Shown here piece after piece: positions 1 through 9,704 of a stretch of DNA of 31,906 nucleotides (position 1 is the stretch's first letter; each line of letters opens with the position of its first letter). A model generated the notes under the pieces. The model was given only the letters and a program-made list of their open reading frames with translations, was not told the DNA's origin and searched no databases. A program made the translations under genes and the position numbers. The stretch is from Amphimedon queenslandica. Its lineage: Eukaryota > Porifera > Demospongiae > Haplosclerida > Niphatidae. The stretch spans positions 1 through 31,906 of the forward strand of contig NW_003546734.1 in NCBI RefSeq assembly GCF_000090795.2, written 5' to 3'.

Positions 1-356
1 AGTGTATGGAAGCCTTACATCAGACTAAATTAAATATAGATTATTTTAATCTACTCAAACTGCTTAAGATTAGGTAATTAGCTGCTGAACACTGTAATTA
101 TATAAACACGAGGTTAATTGTCATAGCAACAATCAATTTGTTTTCATGGTATTTCATTGAACTTCTTTATTAGTTTTTATCACTGCCAATATTAGCAGCC
201 ACGAATATCACCGAACCTACAGTATGAGCCAAGAACCAAAATTTTGGGGGAACCATGTTAGTCTGTTACCATGACATTTGTGATGACAGATGACAATAAT
301 CTCTGTTGTGTCTTTTTGCTTGATATTAATTTATGTACATGCACGGCTGTATGTAA
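1..356. other. AT-rich non-coding stretch
   Basis: I see no gene, RNA gene or repeat here. The stretch is AT-rich and ends at the TAA that forms the left target duplication of the next element. Confidence 0.5.
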
Positions 357-982
357 ATAGAGGATATGCGTGCTAAGTATATTCATAGCTTTTTAGTACC
401 ATATGTGACCATAATTGACAAAAGGTACCTTATGGCAGGTAGTGAAATTTGTCTTTCTAGCCTAAGAAATCCTACTTCCTGAGCCCCATTCATCATAAAA
501 TTACTCAACAATGCAAAAAGTTACCATGAAACTTTTAGAAACAATGATTGTCTAACAAATCACTCACAGGTTGATATTTTCCATTATAACGATTAATTTT
601 AAAATCCGCCATAAGGGCCCTTTTGTCAATTATGGTCACATATATCCAACCCACACAGTAAATTAGCCACCATGTTGGACGTCAAGTCTATTAAGAGTTC
701 AATGGGGAAAAACACATTTTCTTGCCTTGCTACCTTCTTGAGGCCTTTACGGAAGCTTAGAAAGCATCCTGAGGATCTAATGGGGTCTAGTAATCACCTG
801 AAAGTTTGCTATCCAGTAATACAGAGTGGTTTTCTGGTACCAAGTCTTATTCTATCATTTCTCCATTGCTGCCAATGAAAAGTTGACGTCCAAGGAACTA
901 ATTTTTTTTCTTGAAAGTTATTATGGTATGCAATGATTACATTTATTTTGCAATGAATATACTTAGTACGCATATCCTCTAT
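357..982. mobile_element. Non-autonomous TIR element with TAA target duplication, PIF/Harbinger-like
   Basis: The ends at 357-386 and 953-982 are 30-bp inverted repeats with one mismatch; the left arm begins ATAGAGGATATGCG. The same triplet TAA flanks both sides (354-356 and 983-985). A 3-bp T-A-A duplication is typical of PIF/Harbinger elements, so the superfamily is an inference from target size. A shorter inverted repeat, TTGGACGTCAA, lies inside at 675-685 and 883-893. The 68-codon open frame at 672-878 resembles no transposase I know and is probably chance. A second TIR element (404-640) is inserted inside; without it this element would be about 390 bp. Confidence 0.8.
404..640. mobile_element. 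237-bp TIR element, copy 1 of 3
   Basis: The ends are long inverted repeats: the left starts TGTGACCATAATTGAC and the right ends GTCAATTATGGTCACA, with matching inner parts around GGTACCTTATGGC. The dinucleotide TA flanks both sides (402-403 and 641-642), as expected for Tc1/mariner-type insertion. It has no coding capacity. A copy of exactly the same length lies at 15246-15482 and a third starts at 31822. It is nested in the TAA-flanked element, so it is the younger of the two insertions. Confidence 0.85.
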
Positions 983-1152
983 TAAAATGGTGGGTTATAT
1001 TATAAACATGGTATGTATGATAGTAGTCTAGGTACATGCATATACTATTGGGAATGAAAATGTAGATGTAGATGTACATGTACACATATTAAAAATAATA
1101 AAACATTAATGAAGGAGGTAATAGACTGAGCGAGGGATAAGGAATAAGAAGG
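983..1152. other. Short AT-rich stretch outside the Ty3/gypsy break
   Basis: This is AT-rich sequence with a run of TGTAGATG/ACATGT motifs and no gene. It is the left outer flank of the breakpoint at 1153-1157, where Ty3/gypsy homology stops abruptly. Confidence 0.5.
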
Positions 1153-1656
1153 TGCATGGTACAAATTAGGACTTGGTCCATGAACCTCTGAAAAGACTGT
1201 GCCGCATTACGTAATCGAAAAGGCATTCTGATGAATTTGAACAACCAAATGGAGTGGTGATTGCAGTCTTTAGTATATCAGCAGGTTCAACTAGGACCTG
1301 ATAATAAGCACGTACCAAGTCTAGCTTAGAGAATATCGTTTTCCTTTAAAAAGAAGCAGAGAAGTCGTGGATATGTGGGATTGGATAACTGTCAGGTACA
1401 GTATTGTCATTGAGAGCTCTGTAATCACTGCAAGGACGCAAGTCACCTGACTTCTTTGGGACAATGTGAAGCGGGGATGAACAGCAACTAGAAGAGGGGC
1501 AAATGATCCCCAGCTGTAAAATGTTTTCAAATTCTTGCTTAGCTATATTGAGCTTAACAGGGGGTAATCTTCATGTTATAGAGTGTGTGGGTGGCCCTGT
1601 GGTTTGAATGTGGTGAGTTACAGAATGCTTAACTTGCAGTTGAGGAATGGTCTGTA
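1153..1656 (-). pseudogene. pol: Ty3/gypsy reverse transcriptase, N-terminal part, frameshifted
   Basis: Minus-strand translation gives the classical Ty3/gypsy RT finger and palm blocks in order, spread over three frames: [15 protein letters not shown] (near 1478-1434), then [28 protein letters not shown] (near 1330-1300) and [15 protein letters not shown] (near 1230-1180). Frameshifts fall around 1340-1355 and 1250. The catalytic YxDD block is not here: the sequence ends one residue pair after the QRFMDQV region, at 1153. This is a broken coding region that cannot make a working enzyme. It continues directly downstream of the protease frame, as in the family. Confidence 0.85.
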
Positions 1657-2094
1657 CTATGAAGGGTAGTCCCTTACTATGACTTCATATACATTCTGTG
1701 GTTTTACTGGGAGGAGTGTTAGACAGAGTGGTAGCTGAATAACTAATTGACCTTTTACCATTAATTTAGTTTCTTGATCACGGAGACAGTAATGAGACAT
1801 ATCAACAAGACCAAAGTGACATAAGAAGTCTGCTCCAAGTATCAGAACAGCAACATCAGCGACGATGAACACCAATTGAAAGGAACGTCTGAGACCCAAA
1901 TCTAGCATACATGAGCGTTTACCATAAGTAATAATGAAGGTACCGTTAGCTGCCTGTAGAGTGAGTTTCTGTTGACACCTCTTATCAGCAGCAGGAGTGA
2001 TGACACTAACTGCAGCTCCTGTTTCAACAGAAATCTGATAGCTGTAGATGGGTTGTAGATATAAAGAGGTGACTAGGGGTTGAGTGGCCAGCAA
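1657..2094 (-). pseudogene. pol: Ty3/gypsy aspartic protease (retropepsin) region
   Basis: The frame encodes a retropepsin fold. The active-site loop reads VETGAAVSVI where the family has D-T/S-G-A, so the catalytic Asp is replaced by Glu. The second family signature, ILGADFL followed by FGL-x-D, is present near residues 85-95. Retropepsins cut the Gag-Pol polyprotein as dimers. The frame overlaps the end of gag by about 20 bp and lies in the -1 frame relative to it, which could be an original frameshift arrangement or later decay. There is no ATG at the frame start, as expected for a polyprotein segment. Confidence 0.85.
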
Positions 2095-2942
2095 CGTTGG
2101 TCGACATCAACGGCTGGCCGGGTGTTTGACTGATGTGAACAAGGCTCACGGCACTGTCTTGCCTGATCTTCATAGTGCTTGTGATACCAGCAGAGATCTG
2201 ACTGTCGAGTTGGGGTATTACTTCTTTGGAAGTGTGGACGATTAGGTGGCGAACAAGCTGGAGAGCATCCTTGAGCAGGCGAATGAGGCGGACAAACCAG
2301 TTTCATAAGATAAGTGACTTCTTCATGGAGTTTAGTAACCTCTGCCAGCAACTGTGCCTCATGGTCTGTGTCAGAGACAGTATTAACCGGTGGAAGACGA
2401 GTAGACACAGTGACCTCCATAATCTTATTAGCCAGTGTTGCAATCTCTTGCACTGTGTTGTTACCAGGAGTAGAAGATAGTATCATTCTCACATTCCCAT
2501 GTAACCGTTGTAAGAAAAGCTCCTTGAGCAGCTCTGCTGTAGGATCACATGCGTGTTCACCCAGCAACTGCTCCATACGTCTGAGTAGCTGTGTAGGCTT
2601 TCTGTCTCCAAGATCCTCTCCCTGGAATAGTTGCTGGAGTCTATGCTGACGAGAAGCAGCTGTCCGCTGTATCAGAGCAGCTTTGATAGCATCGTATTGA
2701 TTGGTATTTGGAGACTTGATAAGATCTTGGACTTCAGTAGCTATCTGAGGTGAGAAAGAGCTGACAACGTAATCATATTTAGTCTTCTTGTTAGTAATGC
2801 CTCGAGTACTGAACTGTGCCTCAACTTGGGCAAACCAAACCTCGGGGTCGGCCGGCCAATATGGAGGTTGCTTGAGGGCAACATAGGAGACAGAAGCGGT
2901 TAAAGCTCGAGCTTCAGTTGGGGCAGATTCATCGTCTGACAT
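2073..2942 (-). pseudogene. gag: Ty3/gypsy Gag-like polyprotein
   Basis: This is an open frame of 289 codons from the ATG at 2942. I chose that start because it precedes the conserved opening ([19 protein letters not shown] at about residues 26-44), and the open frame further upstream is LTR and primer site. A capsid-like helical region ([16 protein letters not shown] and [14 protein letters not shown] blocks) is followed by a Pro/Ser-rich linker and a C-terminal knuckle-like C-x2-H-x9-C-x3-C motif starting CWYH. Gag packages the element RNA in the cytoplasm. The frame is intact, but the downstream protease and RT are damaged, so the element as a whole is inactive. Confidence 0.85.
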
Positions 2943-2984
2943 AGTCGATCCACTGCTGATGAGAGTACCAAGTGACAGACCAGC

Positions 2985-3001
2985 TGTCTTCTGCGTCACC
3001 A
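2985..3001 (-). other. Candidate tRNA primer-binding site
   Basis: On the minus strand the sequence TGGTGACGCAGAAGAC starts 2 nt after the LTR end (3004). The leading TGG complements a tRNA CCA tail, and this position is standard for LTR elements. I cannot name the tRNA from sequence alone. Confidence 0.65.
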
Positions 3002-3003
3002 AA

Positions 3004-3448
3004 TGAGGATGTGTGGCTGCTCCTCTTGCAGTACAATGCTGTTTTAACAAATAAATGGTGTTACAACAATATTACATAACTTTGAAATGGTACTCGGAAT
3101 TAGTATAATAATTGAGAGGTGTGTGAATGAGTTACAGAAGTAGAGAGAGAAAGAGAAAAAGGGAATAGGAGGAAAATGAAATACAGAACTGACTAATGTT
3201 ACAAAACCGATAATATGCAATTTATAGGATCATGCGAGAGTGAGTTTTAAAGTGGACTGACTAGAGGATCGATAATGGATGAAACCTCGGGGCTAGAGTT
3301 AGATAATAAGGAAATAGCTTTAGAACGAACGAACGAAAGTTAAGAGATTGATTAGCTTATATTGTCTGATTGATAGATTATTTTTTTTCATATGATGTGT
3401 ATTGTGGCATAACAGGAAATTAATTATTGCTAAGATGAGAATAGCACA
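3004..3448 (-). repeat. 5' LTR of the split Ty3/gypsy element (445 bp)
   Basis: On the minus strand it starts TGTGCTATTC and ends CACATCCTCA (TG...CA). It aligns along its whole length with the plus-strand LTR at 29660-30105 (446 bp), with scattered substitutions and small indels; by eye roughly 85-90 percent identical. It is bounded by ATGT at 3449-3452 and by the primer-binding site inside. The divergence implies that the insertion is not recent. Confidence 0.92.
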
Positions 3449-3452
3449 ACAT

Positions 3453-4171
3453 CAAACCCACATACATCTGTTTTTTTTTCTGGGAGTAAATCTAATCAAA
3501 AGTAATTAGTGACCCCTTAATCAGGACCTACCTACACTTCACAGTTTTCACCATGAGCAGTACTCATAAAATAGGTCTTGACAGCTTATAGGAGAGTTAC
3601 AGTGAAAGACTTAGCTGATGCATTGTCACTGTCGTTTTTTAACATGCTTCTCATATGCAGGGCAAGGTTTTTATTTCCCATTTGCTATACAAAAAATGCA
3701 ACTATTTTTATAAAAAGGAACATACTACATTGTCAGGAACATTTCAAATCTGTAATCCATCCATGCCTGAGTGCCTAAATGTATTGACAATTGGTCATGT
3801 TGTGCAACAGGTAAACAGTTAAAATATAGGGAAAAAATCATGATTTTGTCTGATTCTATTAATGACTACTATGCCATGCAACTACATAAGATCATGTCAA
3901 GATCTTGCTTCATTTCATGAAAGATCTAACAACATTATTGGACTAAATGTTCCATATTCTTGCAAGATTATTGTCTTGTGAGATCTTTTAGGGTCTTGCA
4001 TGTTTGATATCTTGCATAATCTTTTCTAATAATTATCTAAGTTTCATTAACAATTGTAGCTATAACAAAAAACTGAGTCAAAGAACTAGCTACTATCTAT
4101 TAACGCTTATTGTTTGTCTTTATTTGTTTTGTCTGTACACTTCTGCATACATTTATTCTTTAGCTCCTTAC
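3453..4171. other. No clear gene; flank of the Ty3/gypsy insertion
   Basis: This is AT-rich sequence. On the minus strand a short open stretch ending near 3540 and a poly-A plus CAG acceptor-like site at about 3470 look like gene remnants but cannot be assigned. At 3890-4015 the motif ATCTTGC/GCAAGAT recurs several times in both orientations. Confidence 0.4.
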
Positions 4172-6351
4172 TTTGAATTTGAATTGATCTTCTCCAAACT
4201 TCTCAAGCACACATTCTAGATAGTCAGCAATAAAGCTTTATTAACATAGATGTACAGAAATTACCTTCAAGTAATTTCACTTTCTCTGAATCTAAACCAG
4301 GTCTGGTGGTCCTCTTGGATGCTTTAGAGCAACAGTTAGCCATTTCAGCATTGCTGAATATTGCATCCATCAGTGCTAGTGCATACTTTGCTGGATCTGG
4401 TGCTGCTGTTTCTAATAGATTGATGCCAGTGTCCTATAATTATTGAATAACATGCTTACTTAAATAAAAATTAATACCGTTACAAATTTAGTGTCAACTT
4501 TCTGTTCGCCATCAACCTAATAGAAAATGTACACATGTATATATATTTTTTTAATTTTACTTTAGACTTTTTCAAGAGCTTGTAATTAAAATCTACCTTT
4601 CGTTCTATTTGACAAAGTCTATGCTAAAATTATGCTCTATAATTATAATGTATTATTTGTAACATACTTCAATGCTACAAGTACCATTTATAGTAGATCT
4701 ACCATTGTTGGGAGTCGAAAATGAAGTTAAAAATTCAGCCTCCTAATAAGTTCATATTAAATAGATATTCTTACATTTTATTACTTCTGGTGTGTTGCTA
4801 AGCAGAGTCCCTGGCTGTAACAAAAACTATTTAAAACCATTTTGTAAGTTAAAAATATAGTTTTACTTGACTTGATTGCTGAGAAATGGCAGCTCCTTTA
4901 AAAATAAAAGTCAGCACAGCAAAATGATCTATATAATACCAATTAAACTATCTACAATCAATTCCTGTGACGGTGATGGTACTTCATTGTCAAGGGATAG
5001 TCCAAACAATTGTTTACCTGTGATAAACAATAAATGGGCATAATAATAATAATACTACCAATACATTACAATACATACCGTCAAGAGTAGATAATTAGTT
5101 AGGGAGAGTGTCTAACCGCCCTATAGTAGCTGAAACATCACCGCGTAGTCTTTTTTTGCTTATCTCTGGGCATTTCCGCATACTTAGATCAGCAGTGGAG
5201 TTTCAGAATTCTATTCTTATGCATGGGCGTGTAATTAATAACCTTATTAACCTGTAAAATGGCGGCCGAGTTTGTGCTACATGAGGAAGATACAGCAGAC
5301 GACTATTCTGTCACTGATACTTATCTAACAACTTGAAGGGGTTCATAATCAATAAGTGTTTCTTCAATGATCAGGAATGCCTAATACTTACTCATGAGAA
5401 GCTGTTCCATCATCTTCCACTGGGACCACGTGTATAGGGTGTGGGTAGTTATGAAAACCACACCTGTCACCACATGTTTCATAAATTCATTCCTATTCTT
5501 CTAATAATCTTCAGCATCAGACATTGCGCCTCGGGACTCACGTGACTTAGTTCTACGCGGTGATGTTTCAGCTACTATAGGGCGGTTAGACACTCTCCCT
5601 AACTAATTATCTACTCTTGATACCGTTTCATAATATAAAAATTATGTTCATCTAACTTATTTTGTGTACGCTTAGTATTTCATATCTCTTCATCTCGGTC
5701 AGATTCAGATTCAGCTTCATTGTCAATCTTTAAAGTCTCTTCTTCTGTATCGGCAGTGGAAATCTTACCTCCTGAAGCGTAAAGAATTAACACAATATTA
5801 AAAATCATATATTGTAAGAACACTAATAAACACGTTTTTGAAATATACAACAACCGGAAGGGTCAAAAGCATTATTAAAATAAACTATAAATAAAAAGTG
5901 TTTAAGATTTAAAAATAATGATTAACGATCATAAAAATGATTATTTAAGTGTTAAGACACTAACGTTTCATTTCTTGAATTTCTGTTGATTCATCTTCAC
6001 TGTCTTCAATTACATAATCATTTTTGCTTTTTGTGACTGTTTATTTTTTCAAGCAACACTACTATAATAGTGTCATAGGCTTACTTGCTGGTGGTGGCTT
6101 TGCTCTTAAATGTATGTGTAAAATGAATACTGAGATACTAGCAACTTTAAACACCCTTACTGTGTGTTTCTAAAACAACAACTTTATATGGTTTGCCTTT
6201 AGCTCTCCAAATCACAGAATTTCCAAGAAAAAGATCTTTTCTGGTTACCTTTTCACCACATTCAGTTTCCAAAAATCTTGAGGAAACTACACTTTCCTGT
6301 CTAGTGCCATCAGACTTCTTAAGCTCTACTGTACACCATACTAAATAGCAT
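4172..6351 (-). CDS. BEN-domain protein gene, multi-exon, ends not resolved
   Basis: Minus-strand exons with GT/AG borders are 6351-6161, 6036-5965, 5771-5680, 5017-4956, 4895-4867, about 4815-4778, 4742-4669, about 4515-4477, 4433-4265 and 4215-4172. The first encodes a compact basic module (WCTVELKKSDG ... NSVIWRAKGKPYKVVV) like N-terminal modules of BEN proteins. The second and third are acidic (VIEDSEDESTE). The last two encode a BEN-type fold: PDPAKYALALMDAIFSNAEM, then LDSEKVKLLE spliced into CVLEKFGEDQF. BEN domains bind DNA and act in chromatin. Exons 7-10 join in matching phases, but exon 3 reads into a TGA at 5680-5682 and the small exons 5 and 6 do not fit in phase. Either splicing differs from my model or the gene is decayed. 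A 540-bp TIR element sits between exons 3 and 4. Start and stop codons are not identified. Confidence 0.6.
4229..4242. promoter_or_regulatory. Palindromic AATAAA signal
   Basis: AATAAAGCTTTATT is a perfect 14-bp palindrome that gives a polyadenylation hexamer on both strands. On the minus strand it lies in the last identified BEN-gene intron, so it could provide an early 3' end there. Function is not shown by the sequence. Confidence 0.35.
5081..5620. mobile_element. 540-bp TIR element with perfect 68-bp inverted repeats
   Basis: Positions 5081-5148 and 5553-5620 are exact reverse complements over 68 bp, starting TCAAGAGTAGATAATTAG. TACCG flanks both sides (5076-5080 and 5621-5625), a likely 5-bp target duplication. 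The interior is richer in CpG than its surroundings. It holds two short frames: on plus, ATG at 5259 in an AAAATGGCGGC context, 25 codons, stop at 5336; on minus, a frame starting MSDAEDY that is stopped after 7 codons. A diverged relative of the right part is at 13201-13395. The perfect arms point to recent insertion or strong homogenisation. I cannot assign a superfamily. Confidence 0.88.
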
Positions 6352-6512
6352 CTTAAATTTTCCGAGCAAATAATTATGATACATAAAATTGCGAACATAC
6401 TACTGTCCTTCAGCTCTGCTCCTTTTAGTTCATCTGTTTCAAGAACTTTTTGGGAATGTTGCCTCTATCTTTTCCCAGCAGCATTTGATGACATCACGGC
6501 CTAGTGTACGTA

Positions 6513-6870
6513 TAGATTTCCATGACACAAAATAGCATATACATATAATAGGATGTAGAACATAATCTGCTGTAGTAGAAGACCTAAGAACAATACGAAA
6601 ATAGCTCAAAAAGAACAGAATTGAACACTATTCATTCTTTGTACTCTTCAAGTGGAAAGAAACACTGCAGCTGCAAAGATTTAAGCACAAAGGTGTAGAT
6701 TTCCATGATACAAAATAGCATATACAAATAAATGGACATAAAACATACTCTGCTGTAGTAGATGACCAAAGAACAAGACAAAAATAACTCAAAGAGAACA
6801 GAATACAGTCTTTGTACCGCTTTGTACTCTGGGAGAGAAACTGTGCAGCTGCAAAATTTAAACACATGCA
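6513..6870. repeat. Tandem duplication, about 183-bp unit, two copies
   Basis: Unit 1 (6513-6695) and unit 2 (6696-about 6870) both begin TAGATTTCCATGA, share AAAATAGCATATACA and CTGCTGTAGTAGA blocks, and end in TGCAGCTGCAAA. They have diverged by substitutions and small indels. They lie immediately upstream of the BEN gene's first visible exon. The open frames on the minus strand across them are not protein-like. Confidence 0.8.
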
Positions 6871-6915
6871 GCTGATTGCTGCATGCACATATATGCGCAT
6901 GCACAAAAAGAACAC

Positions 6916-7043
6916 TCACGTGATGCTATTGAATAATCACGTGATGCACTTGCTTGCAATAACAACTGCATGTAGATAAGTCATGCAATATCATAACAAC
7001 TACAATTGCATGCAGATTAGTCACGCAATATCATAACAATTAC
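6916..7043. repeat. CACGTG direct repeats and a 40-bp tandem repeat
   Basis: TCACGTGATGC occurs twice 21 bp apart (6916-6926 and 6937-6947), each with a CACGTG E-box. Directly after, a 40-bp unit containing GCATGYAGATWAGTCAYGCA and ATATCATAACAA occurs twice (about 6964-7003 and 7004-7043). The cluster lies between the BEN gene and a plus-strand coding remnant, so it could be a shared promoter region; that role is only inferred. Confidence 0.55.
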
Positions 7044-7101
7044 ATATACAATTAATGTAATACAGATATTATCATTCCTATACTTGTATGTGTCTGAAAA
7101 C

Positions 7102-7320
7102 ATGGCTGAAAAAAAAACCAGGCTAAGAAAACCAGGTTCTACTGTTCCGAGAACTAAAAAGTGGAAAAAGCATAAGAAAGGGGAGCATCATAGTGCTGTT
7201 TCTAATGTTGATGGTCATGGAAGAGATTCTGCACCTACTCATAACAAATGTCGTGCATATAACAAGGATGCATTTGCACATGTTCCACGACAGACTAAAT
7301 GGTTCTGGAAGAAGACATGA
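7102..7320 (+). CDS. Unidentified short basic protein or gene remnant
   Basis: This is an open frame of 72 codons from the ATG at 7102. The frame is open further upstream, but only from a TTG. The first third is very basic (MAEKKTRLRK, then KKWKKHKKG), suggesting nucleic-acid binding or nuclear location. Then come neutral His/Asn/Arg stretches ending KWFWKKT. I do not recognise the family. Downstream, acidic coding-like stretches continue in other frames (about 7400-7495 and 7560-7735), which suggests a longer gene broken by frameshifts, or spliced. It could be part of a mobile element's accessory protein. Confidence that it is expressed is low. Confidence 0.35.
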   Translation: MAEKKTRLRKPGSTVPRTKKWKKHKKGEHHSAVSNVDGHGRDSAPTHNKCRAYNKDAFAHVPRQTKWFWKKT

Positions 7321-7849
7321 GAAGCAACAAACAGGTTTCTTTCATTATACGACACATATAGATAGTAAGCAAGTTCCAAACAGGTTTAGAGAATGATGAT
7401 GAATCACATACAGTTGAGGATGAATGCTTCACAGCAGAATTGAGTGATGTTTATACAACTGAGACCAAAACAACGAACAGCTCTTTATCAGGTAGCTAAA
7501 TATATTATGCAGCTATTATCAGTAATAAATTAAGCATGATACAAAGTTATAAATAGATCACAGCTTTTGGAGTGATGAAGATAGGTTTGATGTGCAATAC
7601 ATTGCACAAGAAGCTGATGATAGCTGTGAATAGGAAATTGCAAGTGATTCTTACTGATCCAATTAAGCTGCATCTGAACCTCTAGTGATGTCACGTTTAC
7701 CACACCCACCAACAGGAAATAACAAAAATGACAATTTTTGAAGGCTCATATCTCAGTGAAATTTTTTTAGACAGCAGGAGTTGAATGCATAATTATTATG
7801 TTCAGGCAATCATATGAAGCCAATAAAAGAAATTCACCAAAAATACACC
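7321..7849 (+). pseudogene. Decayed continuation of the 7102 frame
   Basis: Two coding-like plus-strand stretches are visible. About 7398-7490 is an acidic, Thr/Ser-rich stretch ending at a GGTAGC donor-like site. About 7560-7735 includes SFWSDEDRFDVQYIAQEADD, with stops inside. Both follow the basic frame at 7102-7320 but lie in shifted frames. I cannot name the product. The rest of the interval is non-coding. Confidence 0.3.
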
Positions 7850-9704
7850 GGACTTACCCATTAAATTTTGTTGGCAGACCTTTCCTGTTGATCCTCACAG
7901 TTCTGCATGCTTTAAACCCTTGTTTCTTCAGATCAGTGAATAAACATGGAGAACTATAGAAGTTGTCCTAAAAGACATATCCTTTGTGAGACAGATTGGA
8001 AGAAAGGGATGTGATAACATTACAGTAAAGGTTCTTTTCTCGATCAGCTTCAATATCTTTCCCAAAGATTGATATTATCATGTAAGTGATTATGATTATT
8101 TAGTTTTACCAGTATATCTTTAAGTTCCAGGCATTTCCACTTTCTGACTCAGCCAATACCCAAGCTTTGATTCCCCATTTACTTGGTTATTGGGGCATAT
8201 ATTGCACAAATGACAATCTTCCCTTGAATCCTATAATGCTTTTATCAGCAAAAAATGAGATGTAGGGAGGTAAATGGATTTAAACTGATAATTGACTATC
8301 AAGCATTGGTCGTTTCTAATACAGCTTGTCATAACGTGGATCTCCTTTAGATGGCTGTTGACAAGAGTCGTTTAAATTGAAAAACCTCAACAATAATTCA
8401 AATCTTTTTTCAGACTTTAGAAAAGAGAAGTTAGATGGCCACTTTGTATTCCAGTATCACCTATAAATAATTAGATTTATTTGTAATAATAGTAAGATAT
8501 AATAGCAATATAATAATAGTCATAAACTGGATTTTTAATAGTAATAAAGGATTTGTATTATTGCAGAATTGTAATGTAACTGGTATAATGTGTAACAACA
8601 GCATAATTATCTGTACATTTGTAACTCATGCTAGGATATCCTAATAGTCCCATTGTAAGGAAGATAGAAAACATGTTGATTTCTTTCTTTCTCATTAGAT
8701 GTGTCCTTAGGTCAGGAGCCTCGGGCATACTTATGTTCTCTGAGATGGTCTTCATTATCTTCTAAGTACTAATTACCATATCTCACTGATTCTGTCAGAA
8801 TCAATTCCTTCACCTCTTCTATCATAAACAAGTTGAAGAAATCAATAGGTGAAGTGCCATCCATATGTACTTGTACACCAGTAAATGGAATGCCTTTCAC
8901 AGTATAAAACATGTATTCATGAACCACCTTATAATAGATTTTATACCTGTTGTCTGGACTGATGCTGTAAGCTGGGTTCATAGTGTAGTTGTTAAAGGTG
9001 GTTGGACTGTGGATGTAGTTCAGTTTGTGCTGTATCAAGACAATTTTGAGCTTACCAATTGGGGACAGAATTGAGCAGGTGTTTGTTGGCTGGGATAATA
9101 TTGTAGCTCTTCATGGTGCTTGGACTGTGGATATAATTTTAGCTTGTGCTGTAGTAGGACAAATTTCAACCTACCAATTGGAGGTGGGGATTTCTTTCTA
9201 TTTGAGCCGGTGATTGTTGGCTGTGTGGGTGTAATTATAGAATATACTTTGCTTGTTAGAATGAAAACTTACCTAATATGTCTCAATTATTTTAGTAAAC
9301 ACACAAGTATATATTATACTTACCTTTAGGTCTGATCTGGCTGCAAGAAATGCAGGCCAAGAAAGTACCAGCAGTTATTATGTGTCAATAAAGTTTTCAT
9401 GTGTTTATAGTAATTATGGTATCTACCTAAAGTAGTGCTAGGAATTGTGTTGTTTCCTGCAACTGGTGAAGGTAATGGAGGTGGACTGGACAGATCTGTG
9501 CAGTCTGTAAAAATGAGTTATGATTGCTAACAGCCTACTGTCGTTGGTTGCTGTATCATAGTAGCCTTCATCGAAGTCTCAGATGCATCTGTCAAACTCT
9601 CAATCTGAACAGCTATCATCGCTTGGTAAAACATCCAAGTTTTCAAGTGGGACTTGAGGATCACTTGGCAGTGCTTCAGAAGCTCTCCTCTTGTGAGATG
9701 CCAT
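7850..9704 (-). pseudogene. piggyBac-type transposase, degenerate
   Basis: The ATG at 9704 (minus) opens MASHKRRASEALPSD and an acidic N-terminus with stops. Further on come GTSPIDFFNLFMIEEVKELI (8860-8795), the start of the PGBD DDE domain, then RTHLMRKKEINMFSIFLTMG, RFELLLRFFNL, then DKSIIGFKGRLSFVQYMP with WGIKAWVLA, then SHKGYVF-stop-DNFYSSP and [16 protein letters not shown] near 7870. This is the canonical piggyBac order. The first catalytic block keeps Asp but has Lys where DE is usual, and several stops interrupt the frame, so it is dead. piggyBac transposases cut and paste at TTAA; I found no convincing CCC-type termini next to TTAA. The N-terminal region contains a tandem duplication (9002-9235). 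Confidence 0.85.
9002..9235. repeat. Tandem duplication inside the piggyBac pseudogene
   Basis: The block starting TTGGACTGTGGAT occurs at 9002 and 9120 (118 bp apart). Both copies contain TACCAATTGG and end in TTGTTGGCTG, with a small insertion in the second. It falls in the N-terminal coding part of the piggyBac remnant, so it post-dates or helped its inactivation. Confidence 0.7.

Larger units (their letters stand above)
1153..3448 (-). mobile_element. 5' half of a Ty3/gypsy LTR retrotransposon, truncated in RT
   Basis: On the minus strand the order is 5' LTR (3448-3004), primer-binding site, gag, aspartic protease, then the N-terminal part of reverse transcriptase. Homology stops dead at 1153-1157, where the plus strand reads TGCAT. 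The missing rest of pol plus a matching 3' LTR lie on the opposite strand at 27434-30105, starting with the same five bases. The 4 bp outside the LTR (3449-3452, ATGT on the minus strand) equal the 4 bp after the distant 3' LTR. Gag is open in one frame but RT has frameshifts, so this copy is dead. Confidence 0.9.

Noticed and set aside
672-878. 68-codon open frame in the first TIR element
   Set aside because: It has no transposase motif. It lies in non-coding interior DNA and overlaps an internal inverted repeat.
2226-2649. Plus-strand frames of 84 and 111 codons
   Set aside because: They are antisense shadows of the minus-strand gag, which has clear family motifs.
3321-3345. Short AACG tandem run
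   Set aside because: It lies inside the LTR and its counterpart is present in the other LTR, so it is part of the element and not a separate feature.
6628-6919. Two overlapping 95-codon minus-strand frames
   Set aside because: Both run across a tandem duplication, have Cys/Leu-rich composition typical of chance frames, and lack motifs.
8865-9329. Plus-strand frames of 62-69 codons
   Set aside because: They are antisense to the piggyBac remnant and created partly by the tandem duplication.
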